Below, piece by piece: positions 25,658-32,174 of a stretch of 32,174 nucleotides of DNA. Position 1 is the first letter of the stretch. Every line of letters starts with the position of its first letter. The notes under the pieces are model-generated. The model was not told where the DNA came from. It saw only the letters and a program-made list of their open reading frames with translations, and did no database searches. This DNA comes from Bradyrhizobium sp. NAS96.2 (lineage in GTDB: Bacteria; Pseudomonadota; Alphaproteobacteria; Rhizobiales; Xanthobacteraceae), in the NCBI RefSeq assembly GCF_001908235.1, contig NZ_LGHK01000183.1, positions 1 to 32,174 on the forward strand, given 5' to 3'. The translations under genes were made by a program, and so were the position numbers.

Positions 25658-27196
25658 ATGTACGGTGATCGGCGTCACAGAACCATCATCCCGGCAGTCG
25701 CCATGCTCGGCGCCTGCGCAGTGCTCTGCCCCACGGCGGCCCTGTCCGCGGACTATGCCGCGGGAGGCGGTGTAATCAACGCGCCCAACGGCAACGCGAC
25801 GGCGGTTGGCAGCGGGGCCAACACAACCGGTTTCGTGGCGACGGCATACGGCGCGGGCAGCACCGCGAACGGTGCGGATGCAGCCGCCATCGGCGCGGGG
25901 AGCTCTGCGAACGGCACTGCCGCGACCGCGCTCGGTGTGCAATCAACCGCCAACGGCGGCAGCGCGACTGCGATCGGAGTCAGCAGCGTCGCGACCGGTG
26001 GCAACGCGACTGCCACCGGCAACAACAGCGCCGCGCAAGGCGATGACGCGACCGCGACGGGACAATCCAGCAGAGCGGTCGGCACTTTTGCAACCGCGAC
26101 AGGACAGAGCAGTGTCGCGAACGGCACCTTGGCGACCGCGACCGGCATGCTCAGCAATGCGACCGGTATCAATGCGACCGCGACCGGCGCAAGGAGCAGC
26201 GCCAACGGCATCGGAGCGACCGCGACCGGGGTCGCCAGCAGGGCCATCGGCGACTTTGCGACCGCGACCGGCCAATTCAGTCTGGCGAACGGCTTGACGG
26301 CGACGGCGACCGGCGAATTCAGCAGTGCCACCGGAGCCGCCGCGACGGCGACCGGTCAGCAAAGCATCGCCAATGGCGCAACCGCCAGCGCCTATGGCCA
26401 AAACAGCAACGCCACCGGCGAGGCGACGACCGCGATCGGCCAGGCCAGCACCGCCAGCGCCACCGGCGCGACGGCGGTCGGCGCCAACTCGCAGGCCACC
26501 GCGGCAGGTGCGGTCGCGGTCGGCTTCAATGCCGCCGCTACGGGCGCCAATGCGATCGCGATCGGCAATGGCGCGGTCGCGAACGGCTCGATCGCAGTCG
26601 GTGCGGGCGCGCTGGCGTCCAATGGCGGCGCGGCGTTCGGCGACGGCGCGGTGGCGACGGGAGCGAATTCGGCCGCCTTCGGCAGCAATGCCGTGGCGAC
26701 CTTCGCCAATTCGACCGCGATCGGCGCCGGTGCGACGACAACGGCGGCAAATCAGATTTCGGTCGGGACCAGTACCAGCACCTACCGCATGTCCGGCATC
26801 ACTTCGGCGGCGAGCCTTGCCGCACAATCCGGTCCAACCCAGGTGGTGACGACGGATGCCGCCGGCCATCTCGCCTCGGCCAACTTCACTCCACAGGACA
26901 TATCCAGTCTCCAAACCAACGTATCGACGCTGCAGGGCAACGTCGCGACATTGCAGACGCAGATGCGGCAGGCGTTCGAAGGCACCGCGATCGCCATTGC
27001 CATGGGCGGCGCAGCGCTGCCATCGGACAAGAGGTTTGCGATCTCGACCAATTGGGGCACCTTCCGCGGGCAGAACGCCATGAGCCTCGGGGCCCAGATG
27101 CGGCTCAACCAGTATGTCGTGCTCAATGGCGGCGTCGCCGCCGGCTTCGCGCAAGGAGGCGTCGGCGGACGCGCCGGAGTGACTGTTGCGTGGTGA
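25658..27196 (+). CDS. YadA-like trimeric autotransporter adhesin
   Basis: A 512-residue outer-membrane surface protein. It has a signal peptide (about 1-31, ending PTAALSA-DYA). About twenty-plus YadA-head repeats of 14 residues follow (about 46-355, consensus ATATG..S.ANG....), which fold as a left-handed parallel beta roll. Then come a neck-like SVGTSTSTYRMSGI, a very short coiled coil (about 413-440, ISSLQTNVSTLQGNVATLQTQ) and the YadA anchor from about 441 (FEGTAIAIAMGGAALPSDKRF to the C-terminal AGVTVAW). The aromatic terminus is as expected for BAM insertion. The stalk is almost absent, so the head would sit close to the membrane. GAGGGG lies upstream of the ATG at 25658; longer starts lack it and hide the signal. 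Its TGA overlaps the next gene's GTG. Confidence 0.92.
   Translation: MYGDRRHRTIIPAVAMLGACAVLCPTAALSADYAAGGGVINAPNGNATAVGSGANTTGFVATAYGAGSTANGADAAAIGAGSSANGTAATALGVQSTANGGSATAIGVSSVATGGNATATGNNSAAQGDDATATGQSSRAVGTFATATGQSSVANGTLATATGMLSNATGINATATGARSSANGIGATATGVASRAIGDFATATGQFSLANGLTATATGEFSSATGAAATATGQQSIANGATASAYGQNSNATGEATTAIGQASTASATGATAVGANSQATAAGAVAVGFNAAATGANAIAIGNGAVANGSIAVGAGALASNGGAAFGDGAVATGANSAAFGSNAVATFANSTAIGAGATTTAANQISVGTSTSTYRMSGITSAASLAAQSGPTQVVTTDAAGHLASANFTPQDISSLQTNVSTLQGNVATLQTQMRQAFEGTAIAIAMGGAALPSDKRFAISTNWGTFRGQNAMSLGAQMRLNQYVVLNGGVAAGFAQGGVGGRAGVTVAW
25790..26720 (+). repeat. Degenerate 42-bp tandem repeats in the adhesin head
   Basis: The 14-residue head repeats are encoded by near-42-bp units in which GCGACCGCGACCGG-like blocks recur, most regularly between about 26050 and 26360. 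The units differ by point changes. Such repeats are prone to slipped-strand changes in copy number, so head length may vary between strains. Confidence 0.75.
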
Positions 27197-27783
27197 CCCG
27201 GAAAGCATCCTGGCTGCGGGCTCTGGTCGCTGCGGGCGCATTGCTGGCGGCCGCCGCCTGTCGTGCGGAAACGCCGCCACCGGCACCCAAGCCGGCCCAG
27301 ATCGATCGCAACGGCGTGCTCATGCTGGTGCGCTCCGCTCTGCTCGCGCTCGATCACGCCAACAAGACGGGTAACTACACGGTACTGCGCGACATCGGCG
27401 CGCCGGGCTTTCAAGTCAACTCGGCGGCCCGCCTGGGGGAGATATTTGCCAAGCTGCGCAACGACAATCTGGATCTTTCCGGCGTCGCCGTGATCGATCC
27501 TCAACTCAATCTGCTGCCGCAGATCGAGGCCAACGGGCTGATGCATATGGCGGGCTTCTTTCCGTCGGTTCCGAACCAGGTCAATTTCGACCTGGCGTTC
27601 GCGCCGGTGAATGGGCAGTGGCGGCTGTTCGGGATCTCGGTGTCGATTGGACAGAGCGGGCCCGCCGCGCCCGAGCCGCCGGCCGCGGCGCCCGCAAACG
27701 GTGCTAAACCGGCTGCAAAGGCCTTGCCTGGAAGCAAGCACGGGCCCGCGGACAAACCGGCCGATACCCCCGCGCCGAAATAG
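27193..27783 (+). CDS. Small exported hypothetical protein, coupled to the adhesin
   Basis: A 196-residue protein starting at a GTG (27193) that overlaps the adhesin TGA by four bases (GTGA). The N-terminus is a signal peptide (WLRALVAAGALLAAAACRAE); the AAAC could be a weak lipobox, or cleavage follows CRAE-type AXA. The globular middle (about 40-150) has the pattern NGVLMLVRSALLALDHANKT, LRDIGAPGFQVNSAARL, GLMHMAGFFPS and WRLFGISVSI, which suggests an NTF2-like or small alpha+beta fold, and a low-complexity Pro/Ala/Lys tail follows. Not recognised by name. Overlap with the adhesin argues for coupled translation and a role in its export, assembly or surface function. No ATG start fits, and none is needed. 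Confidence 0.82.
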   Translation: MTRKASWLRALVAAGALLAAAACRAETPPPAPKPAQIDRNGVLMLVRSALLALDHANKTGNYTVLRDIGAPGFQVNSAARLGEIFAKLRNDNLDLSGVAVIDPQLNLLPQIEANGLMHMAGFFPSVPNQVNFDLAFAPVNGQWRLFGISVSIGQSGPAAPEPPAAAPANGAKPAAKALPGSKHGPADKPADTPAPK

Positions 27784-27945
27784 CGTCCTGAAGCTGGTAT
27801 TTGTGGGCCGTGCTGCATGATGTCAGCGGGACGGTTTCATAAACGTTGCGTTTCCAAAATTGCACGATCCATGCACTTGCATCTTTCTCGGCGCGCCGGT
27901 AGGTGAGATGCGCGAGCTTCACGCACAAACCCGAAGGAATTTGCT

Positions 27946-28497
27946 ATGGCCTATAACATCGTCACCATCGTCGGCAGCATCCGCAAACAGAGCTTCTCGC
28001 TCAAGATCGCCAATGCGCTGGCCAAGCTCGCACCGGCGTCGCTGAAGCTCGATGTGACGACTCTTGAGGGCGTTTCCTTCTTCAACCAGGACCTCGAGGC
28101 GGCGCCGCCGGCGGATTGGCTGGCCTTCCGCGAGAAGCTGCAGAAGTCGAACGGCGTGCTGTTCGTGACCCCCGAATACAACCGCTCGATCCCGGGCGTG
28201 CTGAAGAACGCGATCGACGTCGCCTCGCGGCCCTACGGCAAGAGCTCGTTTATCGGCAAGCCGATCGGCATCATCGGCAATTCGCCGGGACCGCTCGGCG
28301 GCGTCAGCGCGGTCAAGCATCTGCAGAACATCCTGCCGGGCATTTCCGGTCCGATCCTTGGCCAGCCGGAAGCCTATCTCAACGGTGTCGGCGATGCCTT
28401 CGACGACAAGGGCGAACTGACCAAGGAGTCGCTCAAGGGCGTGCTGCAGCAGTATCTCGGCGCCTTCGCGGCCTTCATCGAAAAGCAGAACGGCTGA
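27946..28497 (+). CDS. NADPH-dependent FMN reductase-family protein
   Basis: A 183-residue flavodoxin-like oxidoreductase of the ChrR/YieF/AzoR-like FMN_red family. The FMN phosphate loop is IVGSIRKQSFSLKIANAL; the conserved VTPEYNRSIPGVLKNAIDVASRP-type loop stacks against the flavin, split here as FVTPEYNRSIPG and VLKNAIDVASRP; IGIIGNSPGPLGG follows. Such enzymes reduce quinones, chromate or azo compounds as side activities; the true substrate is not known. GAAGGA lies about 8 nt before the ATG. A single gene with 162 nt of noncoding DNA upstream and a rhizobial repeat downstream. Confidence 0.93.
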   Translation: MAYNIVTIVGSIRKQSFSLKIANALAKLAPASLKLDVTTLEGVSFFNQDLEAAPPADWLAFREKLQKSNGVLFVTPEYNRSIPGVLKNAIDVASRPYGKSSFIGKPIGIIGNSPGPLGGVSAVKHLQNILPGISGPILGQPEAYLNGVGDAFDDKGELTKESLKGVLQQYLGAFAAFIEKQNG

Positions 28498-28501
28498 TCT
28501 T

Positions 28502-28558
28502 GTTTTGACGCGTTTTCTTCACGCGAACCGGCATCCACTTCGCTCGAAAACGCTCTGG
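28502..28558. repeat. Interspersed rhizobial repeat upstream of ftsB
   Basis: GACGCGTTTTCTTCACGCGA followed by the ACTTCGCTCGAAAACGCT segment. GCGTTTTC and GAAAACGC form an inverted pair around an internal ACCGG-containing loop. The sequence is familiar as a dispersed element in Bradyrhizobium-type genomes (recognition only). It begins just after the flavin reductase stop and could serve as its transcription end. Confidence 0.6.
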
Positions 28559-28598
28559 TTTAGCACTCCGTTAACCCCATGGCCGCATCTTCGCGGCC

Positions 28599-28916
28599 AT
28601 GGTTTCCCGCACACGCCTCAAATCGATTCTGACCGGGCTCGCGCTCTACACGCTGGCGGCGCTGATGGTCGGCTATTTCGGCGTCAACGCCTATACCGGC
28701 AAATATGGTCTGAACGCGCGGCAGGAACTCGACCAGGAAATCATCGCGCTGACCTCGGAGCTCGCGCGATTGAAGAAGGAGCGGGCCGAGGGCGAGCAGC
28801 GGGTGTCGCTGTTGCGGTCGGACCGGGTCGATCCCGACATGCTCGACGAGCGCGCGCGCTTCCAGCTCGACTACGCCAACCCGCGTGATCTGGTTCGGAT
28901 CAACAAGTCGAACTGA
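28599..28916 (+). CDS. ftsB: Septum formation initiator FtsB/DivIC
   Basis: A small bitopic divisome protein. The 105-residue product has one membrane segment (about 11-32, LTGLALYTLAALMVGYFGVN), then a periplasmic coiled coil (about 43-75, QELDQEIIALTSELARLKKE) and the short C-terminal region with DPDMLDERARFQLDYANPRD, matching the FtsB/DivIC family (LDE.AR..L.Y..P.E). It acts with FtsL and FtsQ in septal peptidoglycan synthesis. It lies between enolase and pyruvate dehydrogenase as in many alphaproteobacteria, although here six genes separate it from eno. pdhA follows after 159 nt. Confidence 0.93.
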   Translation: MVSRTRLKSILTGLALYTLAALMVGYFGVNAYTGKYGLNARQELDQEIIALTSELARLKKERAEGEQRVSLLRSDRVDPDMLDERARFQLDYANPRDLVRINKSN

Positions 28917-29075
28917 CGCGTTCTCAAATTTCAAAAACATTCGCGCGCTATCACAAAAGTGTCGCGGCACGCTGCAGTGCGGCATAGCAAAATTCCATTG
29001 GGCGAACGCAATCCTTCCAAGGCGATTTGAGTTGGGTTAGAGAGGGTTCTTCGATTTCTCTCACCCGGAATTGCC

Positions 29076-30095
29076 ATGGCCGCACCCAAGAAAAGCGTCG
29101 CGAAGGAATCAGGTCAGGAGAAGGCTGGTTCTCCCCCCGAATTCTCCAAGGAGCAGGAGCTCAAGGCACTGCGGGACATGCTCCTGATCCGGCGCTTCGA
29201 GGAGAAGGCCGGTCAGCTCTACGGCATGGGTGCGATCGGCGGCTTCTGCCATCTCTATATCGGCCAGGAAGCGGTCGTGGTCGGCATGCAGATGGCGCTG
29301 AAACAGGGCGACGAGGTCATAACGGGCTACCGCGACCACGGCCACATGCTGGCCTGCGACATGGAAGCCAAGGGTGTGATGGCCGAATTGACCGGACGCC
29401 GCGGCGGCTATTCCCGCGGCAAGGGCGGCTCCATGCACATGTTCAGCAAGGAGAAGCATTTCTACGGCGGTCACGGCATCGTGGGCGCGCAGGTGTCGCT
29501 CGGCACCGGCCTTGCGTTCGCCAATCGCTATCGCGGCAACGATAACGTCAGCGTGACCTATTTCGGGGACGGCGCGGCCAACCAGGGCCAGGTCTACGAG
29601 AGCTTCAACATGGCCGAGCTGTGGAAGCTGCCGGTAATCTACGTCATCGAGAACAATCGCTACGCAATGGGCACATCGGTGTCGCGCGCTTCGGCGCAGC
29701 AGGATTTTTCCAAGCGCGGCGCCTCCTTCAACATTCCCGGCAGGCAGGTCGACGGCATGGACGTGCGCGCGGTCAAGGCCGCCGCCGATGAGGCCACAGC
29801 ATGGTGCCGCGGCGGCAATGGTCCGATGATCCTCGAGATGCAGACCTACCGCTATCGCGGCCACTCGATGTCCGATCCCGCGAAGTACCGCACGCGCGAG
29901 GAAGTCGAGAAGGTTCGTCACGACCAGGACCCGATCGAGCAGGTGCGCAACCGCTTGCTGGCGTCGGGCGTCAGCGAGCAGGATCTGAAGGCGATCGACG
30001 CCGAGGTGCGCGAGATTGTCAACGAAGCCGCCGACTTCGCGCAGCACGATCCGGAGCCGGATGCGTCCGAGCTCTACACCGACATCTACCGCTGA
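29076..30095 (+). CDS. pdhA: Pyruvate dehydrogenase E1 component, alpha subunit
   Basis: The thiamine diphosphate-binding subunit of the pyruvate dehydrogenase complex, which decarboxylates pyruvate and reductively acetylates lipoyl groups. The 339-residue length fits the alpha2beta2 E1 type. The ThDP motif GDGAANQGQVYESFNMAELW to the downstream VIENN is intact, preceded by GGFCHLYIGQEAV, RDHGHMLACD, GRRGGYSRGKGGSMHMF and GHGIVGAQVSLG. The C-terminal region carries YRYRGHSMSDPAKYR, the conserved phosphorylation-loop-like element of E1-alpha. It is the first gene of the pdhABC run; pdhB starts 45 nt downstream. Confidence 0.98.
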   Translation: MAAPKKSVAKESGQEKAGSPPEFSKEQELKALRDMLLIRRFEEKAGQLYGMGAIGGFCHLYIGQEAVVVGMQMALKQGDEVITGYRDHGHMLACDMEAKGVMAELTGRRGGYSRGKGGSMHMFSKEKHFYGGHGIVGAQVSLGTGLAFANRYRGNDNVSVTYFGDGAANQGQVYESFNMAELWKLPVIYVIENNRYAMGTSVSRASAQQDFSKRGASFNIPGRQVDGMDVRAVKAAADEATAWCRGGNGPMILEMQTYRYRGHSMSDPAKYRTREEVEKVRHDQDPIEQVRNRLLASGVSEQDLKAIDAEVREIVNEAADFAQHDPEPDASELYTDIYR

Positions 30096-30140
30096 CCCCA
30101 CCCGCGCAGAAGAATTCCAAGACCGATTTCGGGAGCCGAT

Positions 30141-31547
30141 ATGCCCATTCAAGTGCTGATGCCTGCGCTGTCGCCCACCATGGAGAAGGGCAACCTCGCC
30201 AAATGGCTGAAAAAGGAAGGCGAGACCATCAAGTCCGGTGACGTGATCGCCGAGATCGAGACCGACAAGGCGACGATGGAGGTCGAGGCAACCGACGAGG
30301 GCACGCTCGGCAAGATCCTGATTCCGGAAGGCACCGCCGATGTCGCGGTGAACACGCCGATCGCTACCATTTTGGCCGACGGCGAAAGCGCCGCCGACCT
30401 CGCCAAGGCGCCGGCCGCACCAGTCCCGCAGCCGAAGGCGGCGGAGGCTCCTGCTGCCGAAGCCAAGGGAGATGCAAAGGCGGAAGCGCCGCAGCCTGCG
30501 GCCAAGGCGCCGGCCGCGCCGGTCAGCGAGGCGCTGCCCGATCCGGAAATTCCCGCGGGCACCGAGATGGTCACGCAGACCATCCGCGAGGCGCTGCGCG
30601 ATGCGATGGCCGAGGAGATGCGCCGCGACGGCGACGTCTTCATCATGGGCGAGGAGGTCGCCGAGTATCAGGGCGCCTACAAGGTGACGCAGGGCCTGTT
30701 GCAGGAATTCGGCGCGCGGCGCGTGATCGACACGCCGATCACCGAGCACGGTTTTGCCGGCGTCGGCGTCGGTGCGGCGATGGCCGGGCTGAAGCCGATC
30801 GTCGAGTTCATGACCTGGAATTTCGCCATGCAGGCGATCGACCAGATCATCAATTCGGCCGCCAAGACGCTCTATATGTCCGGCGGCCAGATGGGCTGCT
30901 CAATCGTGTTCCGCGGCCCGAACGGTGCCGCCGCACGCGTCGCGGCCCAGCACAGCCAGGACTACGCCGCCTGGTACTCGCAGATCCCGGGCCTCAAGGT
31001 GATCGCGCCGTACTCGGCCGCCGATTACAAGGGCCTTCTGAAGGCCGCGATCCGCGATCCCAATCCGGTGATCTTCCTCGAGAATGAGGTGCTGTACGGC
31101 CACACCGGCGAGGTGCCGAAGCTGCCCGATTTCGTCGTGCCGATCGGCAAGGCGCGGATTGCGCGCGCCGGCAAGGACGTCACCATCGTCTCCTGGGCGA
31201 TGGGGATGTCGTATGCGCTGAAGGCCGCGGACGAGCTCGCCAAGGAAGGCATCGACGCCGAAGTGATCGATCTGCGCACCATCCGTCCGATGGACACCGA
31301 GACCATCATCAACTCGGTGAAGAAGACCGGCCGTGCGATCACGGTGGAGGAGGGCTGGCAGCAGAGCGGCGTCGGCTCCGAGGTTGCCGCGCGCATCATG
31401 GAGCATGCGTTCGACTATCTCGATGCACCGGTCACGCGCGTCTCCGGCAAGGATGTGCCGATGCCCTATGCCGCCAATCTTGAAAAGCTTGCTCTGCCTT
31501 CCGTCGCCGAGGTGGTCGCGGCCGCCAAGGCCGTGTCCTACCGGTAA
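30141..31547 (+). CDS. pdhB: Pyruvate dehydrogenase E1 beta with N-terminal lipoyl domain
   Basis: The beta subunit of E1. At 468 residues it is about 140 longer than the plain beta subunit because a lipoyl domain (1-78) precedes it. The lipoyl Lys is Lys43 in EIETDKATMEVEA. An Ala/Pro-rich linker (about 88-135) follows, then the E1-beta domain starting near EMVTQTIREALRDAM, with DVFIMGEEVAEYQGAYKVTQ, DTPITEHGFAGVGVGAAMAG, EFMTWNFAMQAIDQIINSAA and FRGPNGAAARVAAQHSQ. Lipoylated E1-beta is known from several alphaproteobacteria. Its lipoyl domain is about 80 percent identical to that of PdhC downstream. Confidence 0.98.
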   Translation: MPIQVLMPALSPTMEKGNLAKWLKKEGETIKSGDVIAEIETDKATMEVEATDEGTLGKILIPEGTADVAVNTPIATILADGESAADLAKAPAAPVPQPKAAEAPAAEAKGDAKAEAPQPAAKAPAAPVSEALPDPEIPAGTEMVTQTIREALRDAMAEEMRRDGDVFIMGEEVAEYQGAYKVTQGLLQEFGARRVIDTPITEHGFAGVGVGAAMAGLKPIVEFMTWNFAMQAIDQIINSAAKTLYMSGGQMGCSIVFRGPNGAAARVAAQHSQDYAAWYSQIPGLKVIAPYSAADYKGLLKAAIRDPNPVIFLENEVLYGHTGEVPKLPDFVVPIGKARIARAGKDVTIVSWAMGMSYALKAADELAKEGIDAEVIDLRTIRPMDTETIINSVKKTGRAITVEEGWQQSGVGSEVAARIMEHAFDYLDAPVTRVSGKDVPMPYAANLEKLALPSVAEVVAAAKAVSYR

Positions 31548-31552
31548 CGCCG

Positions 31553-31858
31553 ATGGCCGGTCCCAAGGAGCAGCCGCTGCCGCCTGACGTGATGGGCCGC
31601 GACGACGCCGTCGAGGTGCTGCGCGCCTTTGTCGTCGACGGCGGCCTGTCGATCGCGTTCCAGCGCGCCTTCGAGGAGCCGGACATGTGGGGGCTGATGC
31701 TCGTCGACATCGCCCGCCACGCCGCGCGCGCCTATTCGCGCGAGAGCGAATACACCGAGGACGAGGCGCTCGCGCGCATCGTCGAGATGTTCGAAGCCGA
31801 AATCGCCCGGCCGACCGACATGGGCCAAACCAAACCGCGGTCGCAACAAGGTCACTGA
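31553..31858 (+). CDS. DUF5076 domain protein within the pdh operon
   Basis: A 101-residue soluble protein of unknown function that I match to DUF5076. Features are DDAVEVLRAFVVDGGLSIAF, an acidic EEPDMWGLMLVDIARHAARA helix, YTEDEALARIVEMFEAEI and a short basic tail. It starts 5 nt after the pdhB stop and ends 2 nt before pdhC, so it is translated with the complex subunits. That placement is conserved in Bradyrhizobium relatives (recognition) and suggests a role in assembly or regulation of pyruvate dehydrogenase. No catalytic motif is visible. Confidence 0.88.
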   Translation: MAGPKEQPLPPDVMGRDDAVEVLRAFVVDGGLSIAFQRAFEEPDMWGLMLVDIARHAARAYSRESEYTEDEALARIVEMFEAEIARPTDMGQTKPRSQQGH

Positions 31859-31860
31859 CA

Positions 31861-32174
31861 ATGCCGATCAATATTCTCATGCCCGCGCTGTCGCCGACGA
31901 TGGAAAAGGGCAACCTCGCCAAGTGGCTCAAGAAAGAGGGCGACAAGGTCAAATCCGGCGACGTGATCGCGGAGATCGAGACCGACAAGGCGACGATGGA
32001 AGTCGAGGCGGTCGACGAGGGCACGATCGCCAAGATCCTGGTGCCCGAGGGCACCCAGGACGTGCCGGTCAACGACGTCATCGCGGTCATGGCCGGCGAC
32101 GGCGAGGACGTGAAGGCCGCAGCCAGCGCCGGAGCCGGCGCTGCTCCGGCTGCCAAGCCCGCCGAAGCTCCGAA
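31861..32174 (+). CDS. pdhC: Pyruvate dehydrogenase E2 (dihydrolipoamide acetyltransferase), N-terminal part
   Basis: The gene runs off the right edge; 104 codons are present. The visible part is a lipoyl domain with MPINILMPALSPTMEKGNLA and the lipoyl Lys in EIETDKATMEVEA, followed by the start of an Ala/Pro linker (ASAGAGAAPAAKPAEAP). It begins 2 nt after the DUF5076-gene stop. The catalytic acetyltransferase core and subunit-binding domain would lie beyond the window. It is assigned to E2 rather than a second E1-beta by position after pdhB; the first ~80 residues alone cannot separate the two. Confidence 0.92.
   Translation, partial: MPINILMPALSPTMEKGNLAKWLKKEGDKVKSGDVIAEIETDKATMEVEAVDEGTIAKILVPEGTQDVPVNDVIAVMAGDGEDVKAAASAGAGAAPAAKPAEAP

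Noticed and set aside
25790..26720. Possible CRISPR array because of regular short repeats
   Set aside because: Repeats are 42-bp coding units with no unique spacers of constant size and are fully explained by the 14-residue YadA head repeats.
25753..27286. Minus-strand frames opposite the adhesin
   Set aside because: They are Ala/Val/Pro-rich products of the repetitive GC-rich DNA and lack start signals.

Overview
The window is GC-rich chromosomal DNA that reads as an alphaproteobacterium of the Bradyrhizobium / Nitrobacteraceae group. The evidence is the protein sequences (lipoylated PDH E1-beta, a DUF5076-type protein between pdhB and pdhC, a TpiA-SecG-PyrG-KdsA-Eno-PDH backbone) and several palindromic intergenic repeats of the kind common in that group. 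No rRNA, tRNA, CRISPR array, integrase or transposase was recognised. The genus call is by recognition, not by a search.

Layout. (1) 228-4580, minus: ppiD-like chaperone, then trpD, trpC and moaC close together. (2) 4820-9178: tpiA; a convergent XRE/cupin regulator plus GNAT acetyltransferase pair; secG; pyrG. (3) 9197-12028, minus: OmpR-family response regulator and histidine kinase (4-nt overlap) followed by a phospholipid N-methyltransferase-like gene. The same 17-bp direct repeat (GCAATG-N5-GCAATG, 11-bp period) lies before the regulator and before the methyltransferase, which suggests a small self-regulated membrane-lipid regulon. (4) 12199-15403: NIPSNAP-family protein, an exported PAAR-repeat protein, kdsA with a TTG start, and an MFS transporter. 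(5) 15462-19675: an accessory patch. It holds a 1033-residue protein made of three tandem ~315-residue propeller-like repeats, a second diverged and frameshifted copy of the MFS gene 3' end, and a twice-frameshifted HEPN-like gene. (6) 19823-22950: queF, eno and a zinc-less medium-chain dehydrogenase. (7) 23081-27783: a D-Ala-D-Ala ligase and a LuxR-type regulator on minus, divergent from a trimeric autotransporter (YadA-like) gene that overlaps a small exported-protein gene by GTGA. (8) 27946 to the end: flavin reductase, FtsB/DivIC, then pdhA, pdhB, a DUF5076-type gene and the start of pdhC.

The backbone is central metabolism and envelope housekeeping: tryptophan, molybdopterin, glycolysis, CTP, KDO, queuosine, pyruvate dehydrogenase and divisome. 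The accessory parts are mostly surface or secreted proteins and their regulators. The most interesting points are the shared operator of the two-component/methyltransferase cluster, the propeller gene bracketed by duplicated MFS 3' ends, and the likely leaderless XRE-GNAT operon. Palindromic repeats sit at most convergent gene ends and probably act as bidirectional terminators.
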